NCBI GenBank assembly: GCA_018268935.1 | Contig: JAFDVS010000068.1 | Location: 29,048 to 93,047 of the forward strand | Source of the DNA: Acidobacteriota bacterium | GTDB lineage: Bacteria; Acidobacteriota; Terriglobia; Bryobacterales; Bryobacteraceae | Length of the DNA stretch: 64,000 nucleotides | Direction of reading: 5' to 3' | In this document: in pieces, positions 1 to 9,172 of the stretch | Numbering within the stretch: the stretch's first letter is position 1 | Layout of the letters: each line of letters begins with the position of its first letter | Made by a program: the position numbers and the translations under genes | The notes under the pieces: model-generated | What the model was told of the DNA's origin: nothing | The model's input: the letters and a program-made list of their open reading frames with translations, nothing else | The model's database searches: none

Positions 1-628
1 GTTCCTTGTACCGGCCCTGATGCCCCACATCGATCGTGGCGCCCACAAACGGGTGATCCACCTCGCGGATCAGCCGCACAAAATCCGCCACCGACGCTGG
101 ATACCCCGTCTCCAACGCGATCTTCATGCCATGCTTCCGCGCACGGTCTCCCCACTTCCGGATCTGTTCCAGCATCTGCGGCCACTGCTCTTCATCCGTG
201 AATCCCTTCCCCGGCTTCGGATGCAACACCGCCATCTCCGCCCCAAAATACGCCGATCCATCTATCGCCTCATCCACCACGCGCACCGCGGCCGCAGCCA
301 ACGCCCGATCCTTCGCGAAATACTCCAGTCCCGTATACGGCAGATGCGAAGTAATATGCGGCACACCCTTCAGCAATCCCTTCATCGCAGCCTTCTGCGT
401 GCCGCTCAACTCCGCGAATCGAAAACCCGGGTACGCACCCGCGGTTGCCTCCGGCACACCCATCGCCTGAATCTCGATCACCGGAAAATCAATCTCGCGA
501 AGCAACCGCACCGCCTGCGCAAAGCTGTACCCCGTGATCGCCGTGTTCGCCCCAAGCTGCCGCCCATCCAGGCGCATCCCCGCCGCAGGCAACGCGCCCG
601 CCAGCATCAGAAATTCGCGGCGCCGCAT
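1..628 (-). CDS. Exported sugar phosphate isomerase/epimerase (TIM barrel), 3' end cut by window edge
   Basis: I translated the minus strand from the ATG at 628. It opens with MRRREFLMLAGALPAAG, a Tat-like RR-x-F signal, and then reads as an AP-endonuclease-2/xylose-isomerase-type TIM barrel. Recognisable stretches are ITSHLPYTG, a strand ending VLHPKPGKGF, KIALETGY with the metal-ligand Glu, and ATIDVGHQGRY with the Asp-x-x-His pair. About 209 residues are visible and the C-terminus lies beyond position 1. Members of this family isomerise or epimerise sugars or inositol derivatives with a divalent metal; the substrate cannot be told. The start lies 2 nt after the stop of the upstream gene (stop at 631), so the two are probably co-transcribed. 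Confidence 0.8.
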   Translation of the reverse strand, partial: MRRREFLMLAGALPAAGMRLDGRQLGANTAITGYSFAQAVRLLREIDFPVIEIQAMGVPEATAGAYPGFRFAELSGTQKAAMKGLLKGVPHITSHLPYTGLEYFAKDRALAAAAVRVVDEAIDGSAYFGAEMAVLHPKPGKGFTDEEQWPQMLEQIRKWGDRARKHGMKIALETGYPASVADFVRLIREVDHPFVGATIDVGHQGRYKE

Positions 629-630
629 CA

Positions 631-1392
631 CTACCGCTTCACCGCCTTCCGCGTGTTGTTCAACACGACGCGCAACGATTCAAACGGCAATTCCGCGATA
701 ATCGGCCGGATCATGCGCCCCATCCCAAATGGAATATCCCGCGACAGAGATAGCGATGTGCATTCCACAAACACACCCCCATCGGCTTCCAGGAAACGCC
801 AGAAGCTATCCATTCGCCACACGAAGCCATGCCCCACTCCCGGTGCTTGCTCCGTCTCGCGCGGTGTCCCCGGATGCTCCACTTCCGCTATCTTCGTAGA
901 TCGCGACACGCTCTCCCACTTCTTCTCCTCCACTTGCTTGTACTTCACCTTGTGCTCGGTCTCCAGCACCACCGTGAGCACCTTCTTCTTCAACAGCCGC
1001 AGCCGGATCTCGAAATCATTTCCATCCCGCTTCAAAAGCTTCGATTCGATTACTTCCGGCGAATAGTAGCGCTTGTGCTGATCATAATTCTGCACCAGGT
1101 CGATCACCTGCTTCACGCTCACACCTGGAATGAACACCGCCCCTTCGTAATGATGGATCAGCCCGCTCGGCGGCTCGCTCGTTGGCCGCCTCTCCTCCAC
1201 AAACAACTCGCCGCCTTTTACCCGCTCCCGCAACCCGGAAGCCTGATCCATCAGCAGAAAGTTCTCTCGCTTACCCAGCCGCTTCTCCACCGTATCCAGA
1301 TAGTTGAGATAAAAGCGATCGGTGGAACTCTGTAAAGACGCCGCGAACGCGCCGCTCCCAAACAGGAAAAAGAATGTTATCGATCGCAGCAT
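631..1392 (-). CDS. Exported START/SRPBCC-like protein of unknown function
   Basis: I chose the Met at 1392 because GGAG sits 6 nt upstream and the next residues, MLRSITFFFLFGSGAFAAS, form a clean Sec signal peptide. An in-frame ATG at 1404 is a weaker option. Starts further upstream would run into the divergent gene at 1437. The mature protein is about 230 residues. Its alternating strands and helices, with a basic middle section (LRLLKKKVLTVVLETEHKVKY) and a C-terminal amphipathic helix, resemble START/polyketide-cyclase-like lipid-binding folds. No catalytic motif is visible and the ligand is unknown. The gene is followed after 2 nt by the exported sugar isomerase/epimerase. Confidence 0.7.
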   Translation of the reverse strand: MLRSITFFFLFGSGAFAASLQSSTDRFYLNYLDTVEKRLGKRENFLLMDQASGLRERVKGGELFVEERRPTSEPPSGLIHHYEGAVFIPGVSVKQVIDLVQNYDQHKRYYSPEVIESKLLKRDGNDFEIRLRLLKKKVLTVVLETEHKVKYKQVEEKKWESVSRSTKIAEVEHPGTPRETEQAPGVGHGFVWRMDSFWRFLEADGGVFVECTSLSLSRDIPFGMGRMIRPIIAELPFESLRVVLNNTRKAVKR

Positions 1393-1436
1393 CCCTGTCT
1401 CCATTCTAACCCCCGATTGCTGAGAGAATAATACGA

Positions 1437-2948
1437 ATGCATCGAAGAGACTTCTTGCGCATGGCTGTGTCGCCATGGGGCGCCACCCTCCTCCGCTCGC
1501 AGGACCGCATCGAGCCCATCGCCATTCAATCCGGCGATGTGACGCCCGGCCGTGCCATCGTCTGGGCGCGCGGCGCCGCTCCCAGTTCGATGACCGTCCG
1601 CTATCGTACCTCCCCCAGCGGACCCGCGCGCACCGTCCGTGGACCAGCCCTCTTCGCTTCCAGTGACTTCACCGGACGTGTCGAGCTCACCGGCCTGCCG
1701 CACGGGCAGCGCATCCTCTACGAAGTGCAAATCGGCGATGCCCCTCCCCTCGAAGGGCATTTCCTCACTCCTCCCAACACGCCATCCGACGTCCGCTTCC
1801 TCTGGTCCGGCGACATGGTCGGCCAGGGCTGGGGCATCAATCCCGACCTCGGTGGCATCCGCATCTTCGATGCCATGCGCAAACTCGAGCCGCATTTCTT
1901 CCTTCATAGCGGCGATTCCATCTATGCCGATTCTCCTGTCCCCGCCGAAGTGAAACTCCCCGACGGGCGCATCTGGCGCAACCGCATCACCAAAGAGAAG
2001 AGCGGCATCGCACAAACTTTGGACGAGTTCCGAGGCTGCTACCGGTACAACCTCCTCGACGACAACGTCCGCCGCTTCTCCTCCGAAGTGGCCCAAATCT
2101 GGCAATGGGACGATCACGAAGTCACCAACAACTGGTCCCCATCCAAAGACCTCTCCTCAGATAACCGATATCAGGAGAAAAATATCCGAGTTCTCGTCGA
2201 TCGCGCCCGCAAAGCCTACCTCGAATACGCCCCCCTCCGCCTCACCCGCAAAGAGCCCAACCGCATCTACCGCCGTATTCCCTACGGCCCCTTGCTCGAC
2301 GTCTTTGTCCTCGACATGCGCAGCTACCGCGGCCCCAACACATTCAATCGCCAGGAAGAGGAATCCCGCGACACCGCATTCCTCGGCCGCCAGCAAATCA
2401 ACTGGCTCAAGCACGATCTCAAATCCTCGCACGCCGTCTGGAAAGTGATTGCCGCCGACATGCCCATTGGTCTCAATGTCCCCGATGGCAAGGATGCGCA
2501 AGGCCGCGCCCAGTTCGAAGCCATCGCCAACGGAGACGGTCCGCCCCTCGGACGCGAGCTCGAAATCGCCGGCCTCCTCCGCTTCCTCCGCCAGCACAAC
2601 ATCCGCAACACTGTCTGGCTCACCGCCGACGTCCACTACACCGCCGCCCATTACTACGACCCAACCAAAGCCCGCTTCACCGACTTCCTCCCCTTCTGGG
2701 AATTCGTCAGCGGCCCCCTCAACGCCGGGACATTCGGCCCCGGAGTCCTCGACGACACCTTCGGCCCTCGCGTCGAATTCGCCAAAGCCCCGCCCAAAGG
2801 CCAATCCAATCTCTCCCCGCTCTCCGGCTACCAATTCTTCGGCGACGTGCAAATCAACGGAAAATCGCGCGAACTCACCGTCACCCTCCGCGACCTCACC
2901 GGCGCGTCCCTCTACGCCAAAACCCTCACGCCGGAGCCACGCGGATGA
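1437..2948 (+). CDS. phoD: PhoD-family alkaline phosphatase D (exported metallophosphoesterase)
   Basis: 503 aa. The N-terminus MHRRDFLRMAVSPWG is a Tat-like signal, as expected for PhoD enzymes, which fold in the cytoplasm and are exported. A fibronectin-like N-terminal domain (about residues 25-120) precedes the phosphatase core. The core carries the metal-binding blocks LWSGDMVGQG, FFLHSGDSIYAD, WDDHEVTNNW and LTADVHYTAAHYY, matching the PhoD pattern of Asp, Asn/Asp and His ligands for iron and calcium. It should hydrolyse phosphate mono- and diesters outside the cytoplasm. It overlaps the next gene by 4 nt (ATGA), so the two are translationally coupled. The pairing with gamma-glutamyltransferase suggests scavenging of phosphate and amino acids from peptides and nucleotides. 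Confidence 0.9.
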   Translation: MHRRDFLRMAVSPWGATLLRSQDRIEPIAIQSGDVTPGRAIVWARGAAPSSMTVRYRTSPSGPARTVRGPALFASSDFTGRVELTGLPHGQRILYEVQIGDAPPLEGHFLTPPNTPSDVRFLWSGDMVGQGWGINPDLGGIRIFDAMRKLEPHFFLHSGDSIYADSPVPAEVKLPDGRIWRNRITKEKSGIAQTLDEFRGCYRYNLLDDNVRRFSSEVAQIWQWDDHEVTNNWSPSKDLSSDNRYQEKNIRVLVDRARKAYLEYAPLRLTRKEPNRIYRRIPYGPLLDVFVLDMRSYRGPNTFNRQEEESRDTAFLGRQQINWLKHDLKSSHAVWKVIAADMPIGLNVPDGKDAQGRAQFEAIANGDGPPLGRELEIAGLLRFLRQHNIRNTVWLTADVHYTAAHYYDPTKARFTDFLPFWEFVSGPLNAGTFGPGVLDDTFGPRVEFAKAPPKGQSNLSPLSGYQFFGDVQINGKSRELTVTLRDLTGASLYAKTLTPEPRG

Positions 2949-4621
2949 AACAACTCGTACTCACTCTTCTTCTCACGGCCATCCCTATGCAACCGCAACA
3001 ACGCACGCAAGCCCGCTCGATGGTGCTCTCGCGCAACGGCATCGTCGCCACCAGCCAGACCCTCGCCTCCCAAGCCGGGGCCATGATCCTCGCCCGTGGA
3101 GGCTCCGCCATCGACGCCGCCATCGCGGCCAACGCCGTGCTCACCGTCGTCGAGCCCATGAGTTGCGGTGTCGGCGGTGATCTCTTCGCCATCTACTACG
3201 ACGCCAAAACCGGAAAAATCTCCGGCCTCAATTCGAGCGGCCCCGCCCCCGCCGCCATGACAATCGCCAAACTCAAATCCCTCGGCAATTACTCCATGCC
3301 GCAGGATGGCATCCATTCCGTCACCGTGCCCGGCTGCGTCGATGGCTGGCGCAAACTCCATCAACGCTACGGACGCCTCCCCTGGCGCGAAATTTTTCAG
3401 CCCGCCCGCTACTACGCCCGCGAAGGTTTCCCTCTCACCGAAATCATCCAGGATCACTGGCGCAACAGCGTCTCCAAACTCAACTTCAGTGAGTACACGC
3501 GCAAAACCTTCCTCCGCGATGGCCGCGTCCCCGACGTCGGCGACATCATCAAAAACGCCGACCTCGCCAAAACTCTCGACACCCTCGCCGAACAAGGCCC
3601 CGATGCCTTCTACAAAGGCCCCCTCGCTCAAAGCATCCTCGCCACATCCAAAAAACTCGGTGGCCTCCTCACCGCCGCCGATCTCGCCGAATACTCCGCC
3701 GAATGGGTCGACACCATCCAAACCACCTACCGCGGCTGGACCGTCCATGAACTGCCACCCAACTCCCAAGGCGTCGCCGCCCTTGAGATGTTAAACATCC
3801 TCGAAACCCTCCCCGTCAACGAATACTCCCACGACAGCGCCCTCGCCTGGCACTACAAAATCGAAGCGCAAAAGCTTGCCTACCGCGATCTGCAAAAATA
3901 CCTCGGCGACCCGCGCCACGCCACCATCCCACTTGCCGGCCTGCTCTCAAAATCCTACGCCGCCGAACGCGCCAAACTCCTCGATTCGGAAAAGGCCAAC
4001 TGCGACTTCAACCCCGGCCAGCCGCTTCCCGGAGCAGGCGACACCATCTACCTCGCCGCCATCGACCGTGAAGGCAACATCGCCTCACTCATCCAAAGCG
4101 TCTATCTCAGCTTCGGCAGTGGAGTCGGCGTCGAAGGCCACGGCTTCCATCTCCACAATCGCGCCGGCCTCTTTGAATTCGAAGAAGGCCACCCCAACGC
4201 GCTCGCACCAAAGAAGCGTCCCTTCCACACCATCATCCCCGCGCTCATGGAGAAGGGAAGTGTCCGCCTGGGCTTCGGAATCATGGGCGGCCTCAACCAG
4301 GCGCAAGCCCATGCTCAATTCGTCAGCAACATCGTCGATCACGGCATGAACATCCAACTCGCCCTCGAAGCGCCCCGCTTCACCAAGCTCAACTTCGGCG
4401 GCTGCGACGTCATGATCGAAAACCGCGTCCCCGTCACCACCCGCGAAGCACTCACTGCCAAGGGCCATCGCCTCGAAGTCCAGGGCGATTTCTCCGGCTG
4501 GATGGGTGGAGGCCAAGTGGTCATGCGCGACTACGAATCCAAAATCAATTCCGCCGCCTCCTCCCCTCGCAAAGACGGAGCCGCCATCCCCGAACCCGAC
4601 CCCTATTTCCGCCCCCGCTAA
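2945..4621 (+). CDS. ggt: Gamma-glutamyltransferase
   Basis: 558 aa, normal length for the autoprocessing heterodimeric Ntn hydrolase. A short signal peptide (MKQLVLTLLLTAIPM) places it in the periplasm. The large-subunit motif GGSAIDAAIAANAVLTVVEP with SCGVGGDLFA is typical. The nucleophile Thr is expected in GAGDTIYLAAIDREGN, where cleavage would release the small subunit, followed by the substrate loop SVYLSFGSGV. It transfers or hydrolyses the gamma-glutamyl group of glutathione and related peptides. Its ATG overlaps the phoD stop. A double-hairpin repeat begins 2 nt after its stop codon. Confidence 0.93.
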   Translation: MKQLVLTLLLTAIPMQPQQRTQARSMVLSRNGIVATSQTLASQAGAMILARGGSAIDAAIAANAVLTVVEPMSCGVGGDLFAIYYDAKTGKISGLNSSGPAPAAMTIAKLKSLGNYSMPQDGIHSVTVPGCVDGWRKLHQRYGRLPWREIFQPARYYAREGFPLTEIIQDHWRNSVSKLNFSEYTRKTFLRDGRVPDVGDIIKNADLAKTLDTLAEQGPDAFYKGPLAQSILATSKKLGGLLTAADLAEYSAEWVDTIQTTYRGWTVHELPPNSQGVAALEMLNILETLPVNEYSHDSALAWHYKIEAQKLAYRDLQKYLGDPRHATIPLAGLLSKSYAAERAKLLDSEKANCDFNPGQPLPGAGDTIYLAAIDREGNIASLIQSVYLSFGSGVGVEGHGFHLHNRAGLFEFEEGHPNALAPKKRPFHTIIPALMEKGSVRLGFGIMGGLNQAQAHAQFVSNIVDHGMNIQLALEAPRFTKLNFGGCDVMIENRVPVTTREALTAKGHRLEVQGDFSGWMGGGQVVMRDYESKINSAASSPRKDGAAIPEPDPYFRPR

Positions 4622-4623
4622 AA

Positions 4624-4672
4624 GTGGCGACGGGCCTCCAGGCCGGTCGCGTTCCGCCTGGGAAGGCGGAAC
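4624..4672 (+). repeat. Double-hairpin dispersed repeat, copy 1
   Basis: A 49 nt element of two adjacent stem-loops. Hairpin 1 has outer arms GCGAC/GTCGC (4627-4631 with 4646-4650) and inner arms GGCCT/AGGCC. Hairpin 2 has arms GTTCCGCC/GGCGGAAC (4651-4658 with 4665-4672) and loop TGGGAA. Further copies lie at 11022-11071 and 21009-21058. Stem differences between copies keep pairing intact. It starts 2 nt after the ggt stop. It could act as a terminator or mRNA-stabilising element, or be a REP-type mobile repeat; the sequence alone does not decide. Confidence 0.85.
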
Positions 4673-4704
4673 TGGTCATCTGACCACTTTGCTATCCTCG
4701 AACC

Positions 4705-4959
4705 ATGAAGCACCGCACGGTCACCGCCACCGAATTCAAGGCCAAATGCCTCGCCCTCCTCGATGAGGTCGACCAGCAAGGCGGCACCATCACCGTGACC
4801 AAGCGCGGTCGTCCCGTCGCCGAACTCAAACCCAGCCGGCGCAAAGCCTGGAAAAATCCAGCCGGCAGTTGGGCCGGAAAAGCCGTCATTGTTGGCGACA
4901 TCGTCAATCTGGACACCTCTCACCTGTGGAACGTCGTGAACGGGGAATATGAGCCCTAG
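4705..4959 (+). CDS. Phd/YefM-family antitoxin
   Basis: 84 aa. MKHRTVTATEFKAKCLALLDEV and the following GTITVTKRGRPVAELKP match the Phd/YefM N-terminal dimerisation and DNA-binding fold. The C-terminal part, including DIVNLDTSHLW, would be the flexible toxin-neutralising tail. It overlaps the downstream PIN-domain toxin by 11 nt, the standard antitoxin-first order. Such antitoxins bind their own promoter, so autoregulation is expected, though I could not define an operator in the short upstream gap, part of which is a hairpin repeat. Confidence 0.88.
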   Translation: MKHRTVTATEFKAKCLALLDEVDQQGGTITVTKRGRPVAELKPSRRKAWKNPAGSWAGKAVIVGDIVNLDTSHLWNVVNGEYEP

Positions 4960-5350
4960 CGTTCTGCTCGATACACATATCCTCATCCGTTGGCTGTCTA
5001 CGCCGAAATTGCTAACCCGCGAACAGAAACGCGTCCTGGACCAGTGCATCCGCCGTCAGGAACAAGTGGGCATCAGTGCCATTACTTTGCTCGAATTCGC
5101 CATGCTGGCGGGCGACCGCAAAATCCGGCTCAATGCCCCTATTGACGGGTTTCTCGACTCGCTGAAGTCCGACCCGCGGATCTTCATGTTTGCGATCACC
5201 TACGAAATCGCCCTCGAATCCGCCTATTTGGGCATTCTCCGCGACCCCGCCGATCGCGCCATCGTCGCCACCGCCCGCGTCCACGGTCTCCGCCTCCTCA
5301 CCTCCGATCAGCGCATCCTCTCCACAAACTTCGTCTCCACCATCGGCTAA
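4949..5350 (+). CDS. PIN-domain toxin, VapC-like
   Basis: 133 aa PIN-domain RNase. The acidic metal-binding residues are visible: Asp8 in LLDTH, Glu49 in LLEF, Asp99 and Asp102 in RDPADRAIVATA, and Asp120 in LLTSDQRI. Length and motif spacing are normal, so it looks intact. VapC-type toxins cleave specific RNAs, often tRNAs, when the labile antitoxin is lost. The start codon lies inside the antitoxin gene. The 3' end overlaps by 3-4 nt the stop of the convergent membrane protein gene. Confidence 0.88.
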   Translation: MSPSVLLDTHILIRWLSTPKLLTREQKRVLDQCIRRQEQVGISAITLLEFAMLAGDRKIRLNAPIDGFLDSLKSDPRIFMFAITYEIALESAYLGILRDPADRAIVATARVHGLRLLTSDQRILSTNFVSTIG

Positions 5351-6951
5351 AACGCCCCTGGACGCCGTCCCGCCCCCACCGGCTCAATCCGATATCCCCC
5401 TTCATGCACTTCCCCCACCGTGTACAAATAAAACCGGGGCTTCTCCTCCAAATCCGGAGCACCCAAGTCAATCGCATACCCGCCCCCGCGGCGCACCGCA
5501 CCATCCAACCACAGATACCAAGCCGCCAGCCGTCCAAGCGGCCCATGATCCCCCGCATAGATCACTTCCACTACATCAATCCGCCGGATATCCAATCCCG
5601 TATCCTTCGTCACCACCTCCACCGGCAAATAGCTCGCCATCGCAAATCGCCCCGCCGGCCAGCCCTTCTGCTTCACCCCATGAAACCCCCGCTTCTCGCG
5701 CGGCCCATACCACTGCAATCCCCTATCCCCAAAAAAGTACTCCACCGTCGCCCGAGGCTCTCCCTCCAAATCCCCCGGCAACTCACTCATCGCCAGCAAG
5801 TATCCTTCGCGCCCTTTCATCTCCAACCTCCGCAGCAACTCCGATGATTGGTACATCAGATCCCGATATGCCAATTCCTGCCGGTAAACGTGCCCCGCCG
5901 TAATCAACGGGTACGCCGCTATCAACCCCGCCGCCAGCCATCGCCCATACATCCGGGGCAAATGCTGCAACGCCACGCCCACGGGGATCGCCGCCACATA
6001 CATCGATGGAATCGCGTATCGCAGCGCCACCACCTTCGGAACCGTGACGAACATCAACATCGCGCCCGCCGCCACCCAGCAAAACAACACCACTTGCCCA
6101 ACCACCGATCTCCGTTCCCTCCATCCCCACACAATGGAAAATCCCGCCAGCCCCAGCAGCACAATCTCCACCACCTGCAGCGTGCTGTCCGGAAGCATCA
6201 TCCCGCACTGCTCGCGCAGACGCCACAGCCATTCCCCAAACACGAATCCACCTGCCCGCCCCGATGCCGCACGTAACCGCCACGTCCACGCCATCAGCAT
6301 CAACACATGTGGCATCAATCGAACCCACCCCCGCACATCGCGCGCAAACACAAACACCACCAGCAATCCCTGAAACACATACCCCGCTTCCTTCGTCCCA
6401 ATCGTGAACAGCGCCAACCCAAACCACAGCAACTGCGCCTGCCACGTCATCACCGAAGCACGAAACTCATACCGCCACAAAAACAACAACTGCCCGCAGA
6501 TCCCCAACGCCAGCCACCCATCCGGAGCATGCAGCATCAACGTGAATCGTGCCGGATGAAACAGCAGCAACGCCGCCACCGCTGCCCGCGCCTCCCACCC
6601 GCATCCCATCTTCCCCAACAACTCCGTCACAACCCACACGGCAGCAAAGAACGCAGCCCACTTCACGGCATACCAAAGCCAGAACTCCCCACCAAACACC
6701 AGCACCTGCAAGTCATAAAGAAACGTAGTTACCGGACGCACCACGAACGTTCCCGTCAGAAACTGATGCGCCGCGTTCCCTACAAGCGTGCCCCACGCAA
6801 TCGGCCGTCCATAGTGAAACAAATCACCCGAGGTAAAGTAATCCCAGAAAGCAAACGGTCGGTACATCGAAGCCAGCGCCAGCGGCACAATAAACCACGC
6901 GAAATACAACGCGACAACCGCGTTCCGCCGCCGCTGAAACCAACCCCACAT
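5347..6951 (-). CDS. Polytopic membrane protein, possibly GT-C-like glycosyltransferase
   Basis: 534 aa. Roughly nine to eleven hydrophobic helices occupy the first 370 residues, starting with VALYFAWFIVPLALASMY. They are followed by a soluble C-terminal part of about 160 residues rich in aromatic and charged residues. The early extracytoplasmic loop contains acidic residues after helix 1 (AFWDYFTSGDLF). That placement, together with HAPDGWLA and TKEAGYVF, is reminiscent of GT-C lipid-linked sugar transferases, but I cannot assign a family with confidence. It begins directly after the PEP carboxykinase stop with no gap, so the two may be co-transcribed, without an obvious functional link. Confidence 0.7.
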   Translation of the reverse strand: MWGWFQRRRNAVVALYFAWFIVPLALASMYRPFAFWDYFTSGDLFHYGRPIAWGTLVGNAAHQFLTGTFVVRPVTTFLYDLQVLVFGGEFWLWYAVKWAAFFAAVWVVTELLGKMGCGWEARAAVAALLLFHPARFTLMLHAPDGWLALGICGQLLFLWRYEFRASVMTWQAQLLWFGLALFTIGTKEAGYVFQGLLVVFVFARDVRGWVRLMPHVLMLMAWTWRLRAASGRAGGFVFGEWLWRLREQCGMMLPDSTLQVVEIVLLGLAGFSIVWGWRERRSVVGQVVLFCWVAAGAMLMFVTVPKVVALRYAIPSMYVAAIPVGVALQHLPRMYGRWLAAGLIAAYPLITAGHVYRQELAYRDLMYQSSELLRRLEMKGREGYLLAMSELPGDLEGEPRATVEYFFGDRGLQWYGPREKRGFHGVKQKGWPAGRFAMASYLPVEVVTKDTGLDIRRIDVVEVIYAGDHGPLGRLAAWYLWLDGAVRRGGGYAIDLGAPDLEEKPRFYLYTVGEVHEGGYRIEPVGAGRRPGAF

Positions 6952-8532
6952 CTACCGCGGAGAGGCCGCCAGTACCCCGTCGCTCACTTTGCCAAACTTC
7001 TCAAAGTTCTTACGGAATCTCGCTCCCAAATCCGCCGCTGCATGATCGTACGCCGCCTTATCCGCCCACATATGCCGCGCATCCAGCAACTCCGCCGGCA
7101 CTCCCGGACAACTCTGCGGCACCAGGATATGAAACACCGGATGCGGCACCACGCTCACCGAGTCCAGTTTCCCGTCCACCGCAGCCTGCACCATCGCTCG
7201 CGTATACGGCAGCTTCATCCGGTGCCCGGTTCCGAATGCTCCGCCCACCCAGCCCGTATTCACCAGCCAGCACGATACACCATGCTCGGACAGTTTCTTT
7301 CCCAACATCTCCGCATACACCGAAGGATGCCGCGGCAAAAACGGAGCCCCGAAACACGCGCTAAACGTCGCCTGCGGCTCCGAACTCAACCCCCGCTCCG
7401 TACCCGCTACCTTCGCCGTATATCCGCTCAGGAAGTGATACATCGCCTGCTCTGGAGTCAGCTTCGAAATCGGAGGCAGCACACCAAACGCATCCGCCGT
7501 CAAAAACAAAACCTGCGAAGGATGATTTCCCACTCCCGGAATCACCGCGCCGTCGATAAAATCCACCGGATACGCCGCCCGCGTGTTCTCCGTAATCGCG
7601 CTCGAATCGTAATCGCACTCCCGCGTTCCCGCGTCGATCACTACATTCTCCAACACACTCCCAAACCGGATCGCTCGCCAGATCTGCGGCTCATTCTCCA
7701 TCGAAAGCCGGATGCACTTCGCGTAACACCCGCCCTCGAAGTTGAATACACCGCGATCACTCCACCCATGTTCGTCATCGCCAATCAATCGCCGCGCCGG
7801 ATCCGCCGACAGCGTCGTCTTCCCCGTCCCCGACAATCCGAAAAACAGCGCTACCCGTTCATCCGTGCCCGTGTTCGCCGAACAATGCATCGGCAACACG
7901 CCCCGCTCCGGCAGCAGGTAGTTCAGAATCGTGAATACCGATTTCTTCATCTCCCCCGCATATTGCGTCCCGGCGATAATCACCGTTCGCCGCTTCATGC
8001 TCAGCGCGATGCAGGTCTCCGTTCGCGATCCATCCAACCCCGGATTCGCCTGAAAATCCGGCGCAAACAGAATCGTGAACGCCGGCGCGAAATCCTTCAA
8101 TTGCGAAGGCTCGGCCCGGATGAACAATTGCCGCGCGAACAGGCTGTGCCACGCCCGCTGCGTAATCACCCGAACGGGGAGCGTATGCTCCGTCTCCGCA
8201 CCCCCAAAACAATCCTGCACGAAAATGTCGCGGCCTTGCAGAAACGCCGCTACCCGCGCGTGCAGCCGGTCGAAGTGCTCCTCCGTCATCGGCTGATTCA
8301 CCGGGCCCCAATCCACCGTGCCTTCCGTCGATGCCTCCCGCACGATAAATTTATCGTTCGGCGATCGCCCCGTGAACTGCCCCGTGCGTACCACCAGCGC
8401 GCCGTTCGCCGCCAGTTCTCCTTCACGCCGGACCAGCGCTTCTTCAATCAATTGTGACGTCGGCAGGTTCCAATGCACCTCACCCGTGTGCAAAAGTCCC
8501 TGAGCAGTTAAATCCTGGCCTTCCATCCGCAT
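6952..8532 (-). CDS. pckA: Phosphoenolpyruvate carboxykinase (ATP)
   Basis: 526 aa, normal length. Diagnostic stretches are GQFTGRSPNDKF, the P-loop GLSGTGKTT at residues 232-240, the adjoining metal and oxaloacetate site LIGDDEHGW, and GGCYAKCIRL. The enzyme converts oxaloacetate to PEP with ATP and is the first committed step of gluconeogenesis in the cytosol. With ggt, glycerol kinase and sulfatases nearby, this fits growth on peptides and polymers. The start is ATG at 8532; a second in-frame ATG lies two codons on. The divergent gene at 8561 leaves only 28 bp for both promoters, which include an A/T-rich TATAGCATAATG. Confidence 0.95.
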   Translation of the reverse strand: MRMEGQDLTAQGLLHTGEVHWNLPTSQLIEEALVRREGELAANGALVVRTGQFTGRSPNDKFIVREASTEGTVDWGPVNQPMTEEHFDRLHARVAAFLQGRDIFVQDCFGGAETEHTLPVRVITQRAWHSLFARQLFIRAEPSQLKDFAPAFTILFAPDFQANPGLDGSRTETCIALSMKRRTVIIAGTQYAGEMKKSVFTILNYLLPERGVLPMHCSANTGTDERVALFFGLSGTGKTTLSADPARRLIGDDEHGWSDRGVFNFEGGCYAKCIRLSMENEPQIWRAIRFGSVLENVVIDAGTRECDYDSSAITENTRAAYPVDFIDGAVIPGVGNHPSQVLFLTADAFGVLPPISKLTPEQAMYHFLSGYTAKVAGTERGLSSEPQATFSACFGAPFLPRHPSVYAEMLGKKLSEHGVSCWLVNTGWVGGAFGTGHRMKLPYTRAMVQAAVDGKLDSVSVVPHPVFHILVPQSCPGVPAELLDARHMWADKAAYDHAAADLGARFRKNFEKFGKVSDGVLAASPR

Positions 8533-8560
8533 TAGAACGGCACTATAGCATAATGACTGT

Positions 8561-9172
8561 ATGACTCCCCTGCGCGCGCTTGTCCTCTACTCGCTCGCAG
8601 TGTGTCCCATCGCTGCCCAGGTCATCGATTTCGAATCCGGTGGCCTCCATTACAAGACACTCACCAAGAACGGAGTCACCATCATGTTCGCCCACCTGCC
8701 TACGCACATCCGCGATTACACCATCATGCAGGTCGCCGTTTCCAACGGTTCGCAAATCCCCTGGACCATCAAGCCCACTGACTTCCGCTTCGAGCGCGCC
8801 GACGGCACTTCCATCAACCCCACTAACCCCCGCACCGTCGTTACCGAATTGATCGAAAAAGCAGGCCGCAGCGACGTCATCAAACTCGTCGCCACCTACG
8901 AAATCGGCCTCTATGGCCTCAACCGCCTCCAATCCACCAACGGCTACGAACAGCGCCGCCAGGCCGCCGCCGCCGAATTGGTCCAGGGCAAATTGAAAGC
9001 CGCCGCGGCAGCCTCCGCCATCGCTTTCGTCGATATCAAACTCCTCCCCGGCCAGAGCACCGATGGAGCCATGTTCTACGCCAATCAGGGCAAACCGCTC
9101 GGCCACGGCAAACTAATTGTCCGCGCCGCCGGCGAAGTCTTCGAGTTCCCGTCGGAGCCTCTCGCTCCGTGA
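8561..9172 (+). CDS. Exported protein of unknown function
   Basis: 203 aa with a Sec signal (MTPLRALVLYSLAVCPIAAQ). The rest reads as a beta-rich domain (YTIMQVAVSNGSQIPWTIKP, TDFRFERADGT) resembling Ig-like substrate-independent modules seen in many acidobacterial exported proteins. It is followed by an Ala-rich helix and a final strand pair. No catalytic signature is visible and I do not recognise a named family. The stop overlaps the GTG start of the PHP-domain gene by 4 nt (GTGA). Confidence 0.75.
   Translation: MTPLRALVLYSLAVCPIAAQVIDFESGGLHYKTLTKNGVTIMFAHLPTHIRDYTIMQVAVSNGSQIPWTIKPTDFRFERADGTSINPTNPRTVVTELIEKAGRSDVIKLVATYEIGLYGLNRLQSTNGYEQRRQAAAAELVQGKLKAAAAASAIAFVDIKLLPGQSTDGAMFYANQGKPLGHGKLIVRAAGEVFEFPSEPLAP

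Noticed and set aside
20..1066. Plus-strand open frame at the left edge
   Set aside because: Antisense to the sugar isomerase and the START-like gene, whose signal peptides and motifs are convincing.
6307..8457. Long 716-codon open frame on the plus strand
   Set aside because: It is antisense to the membrane protein and pckA, both with clear family motifs; its product is Arg/Pro/His-rich, typical of an antisense frame in GC-rich DNA.
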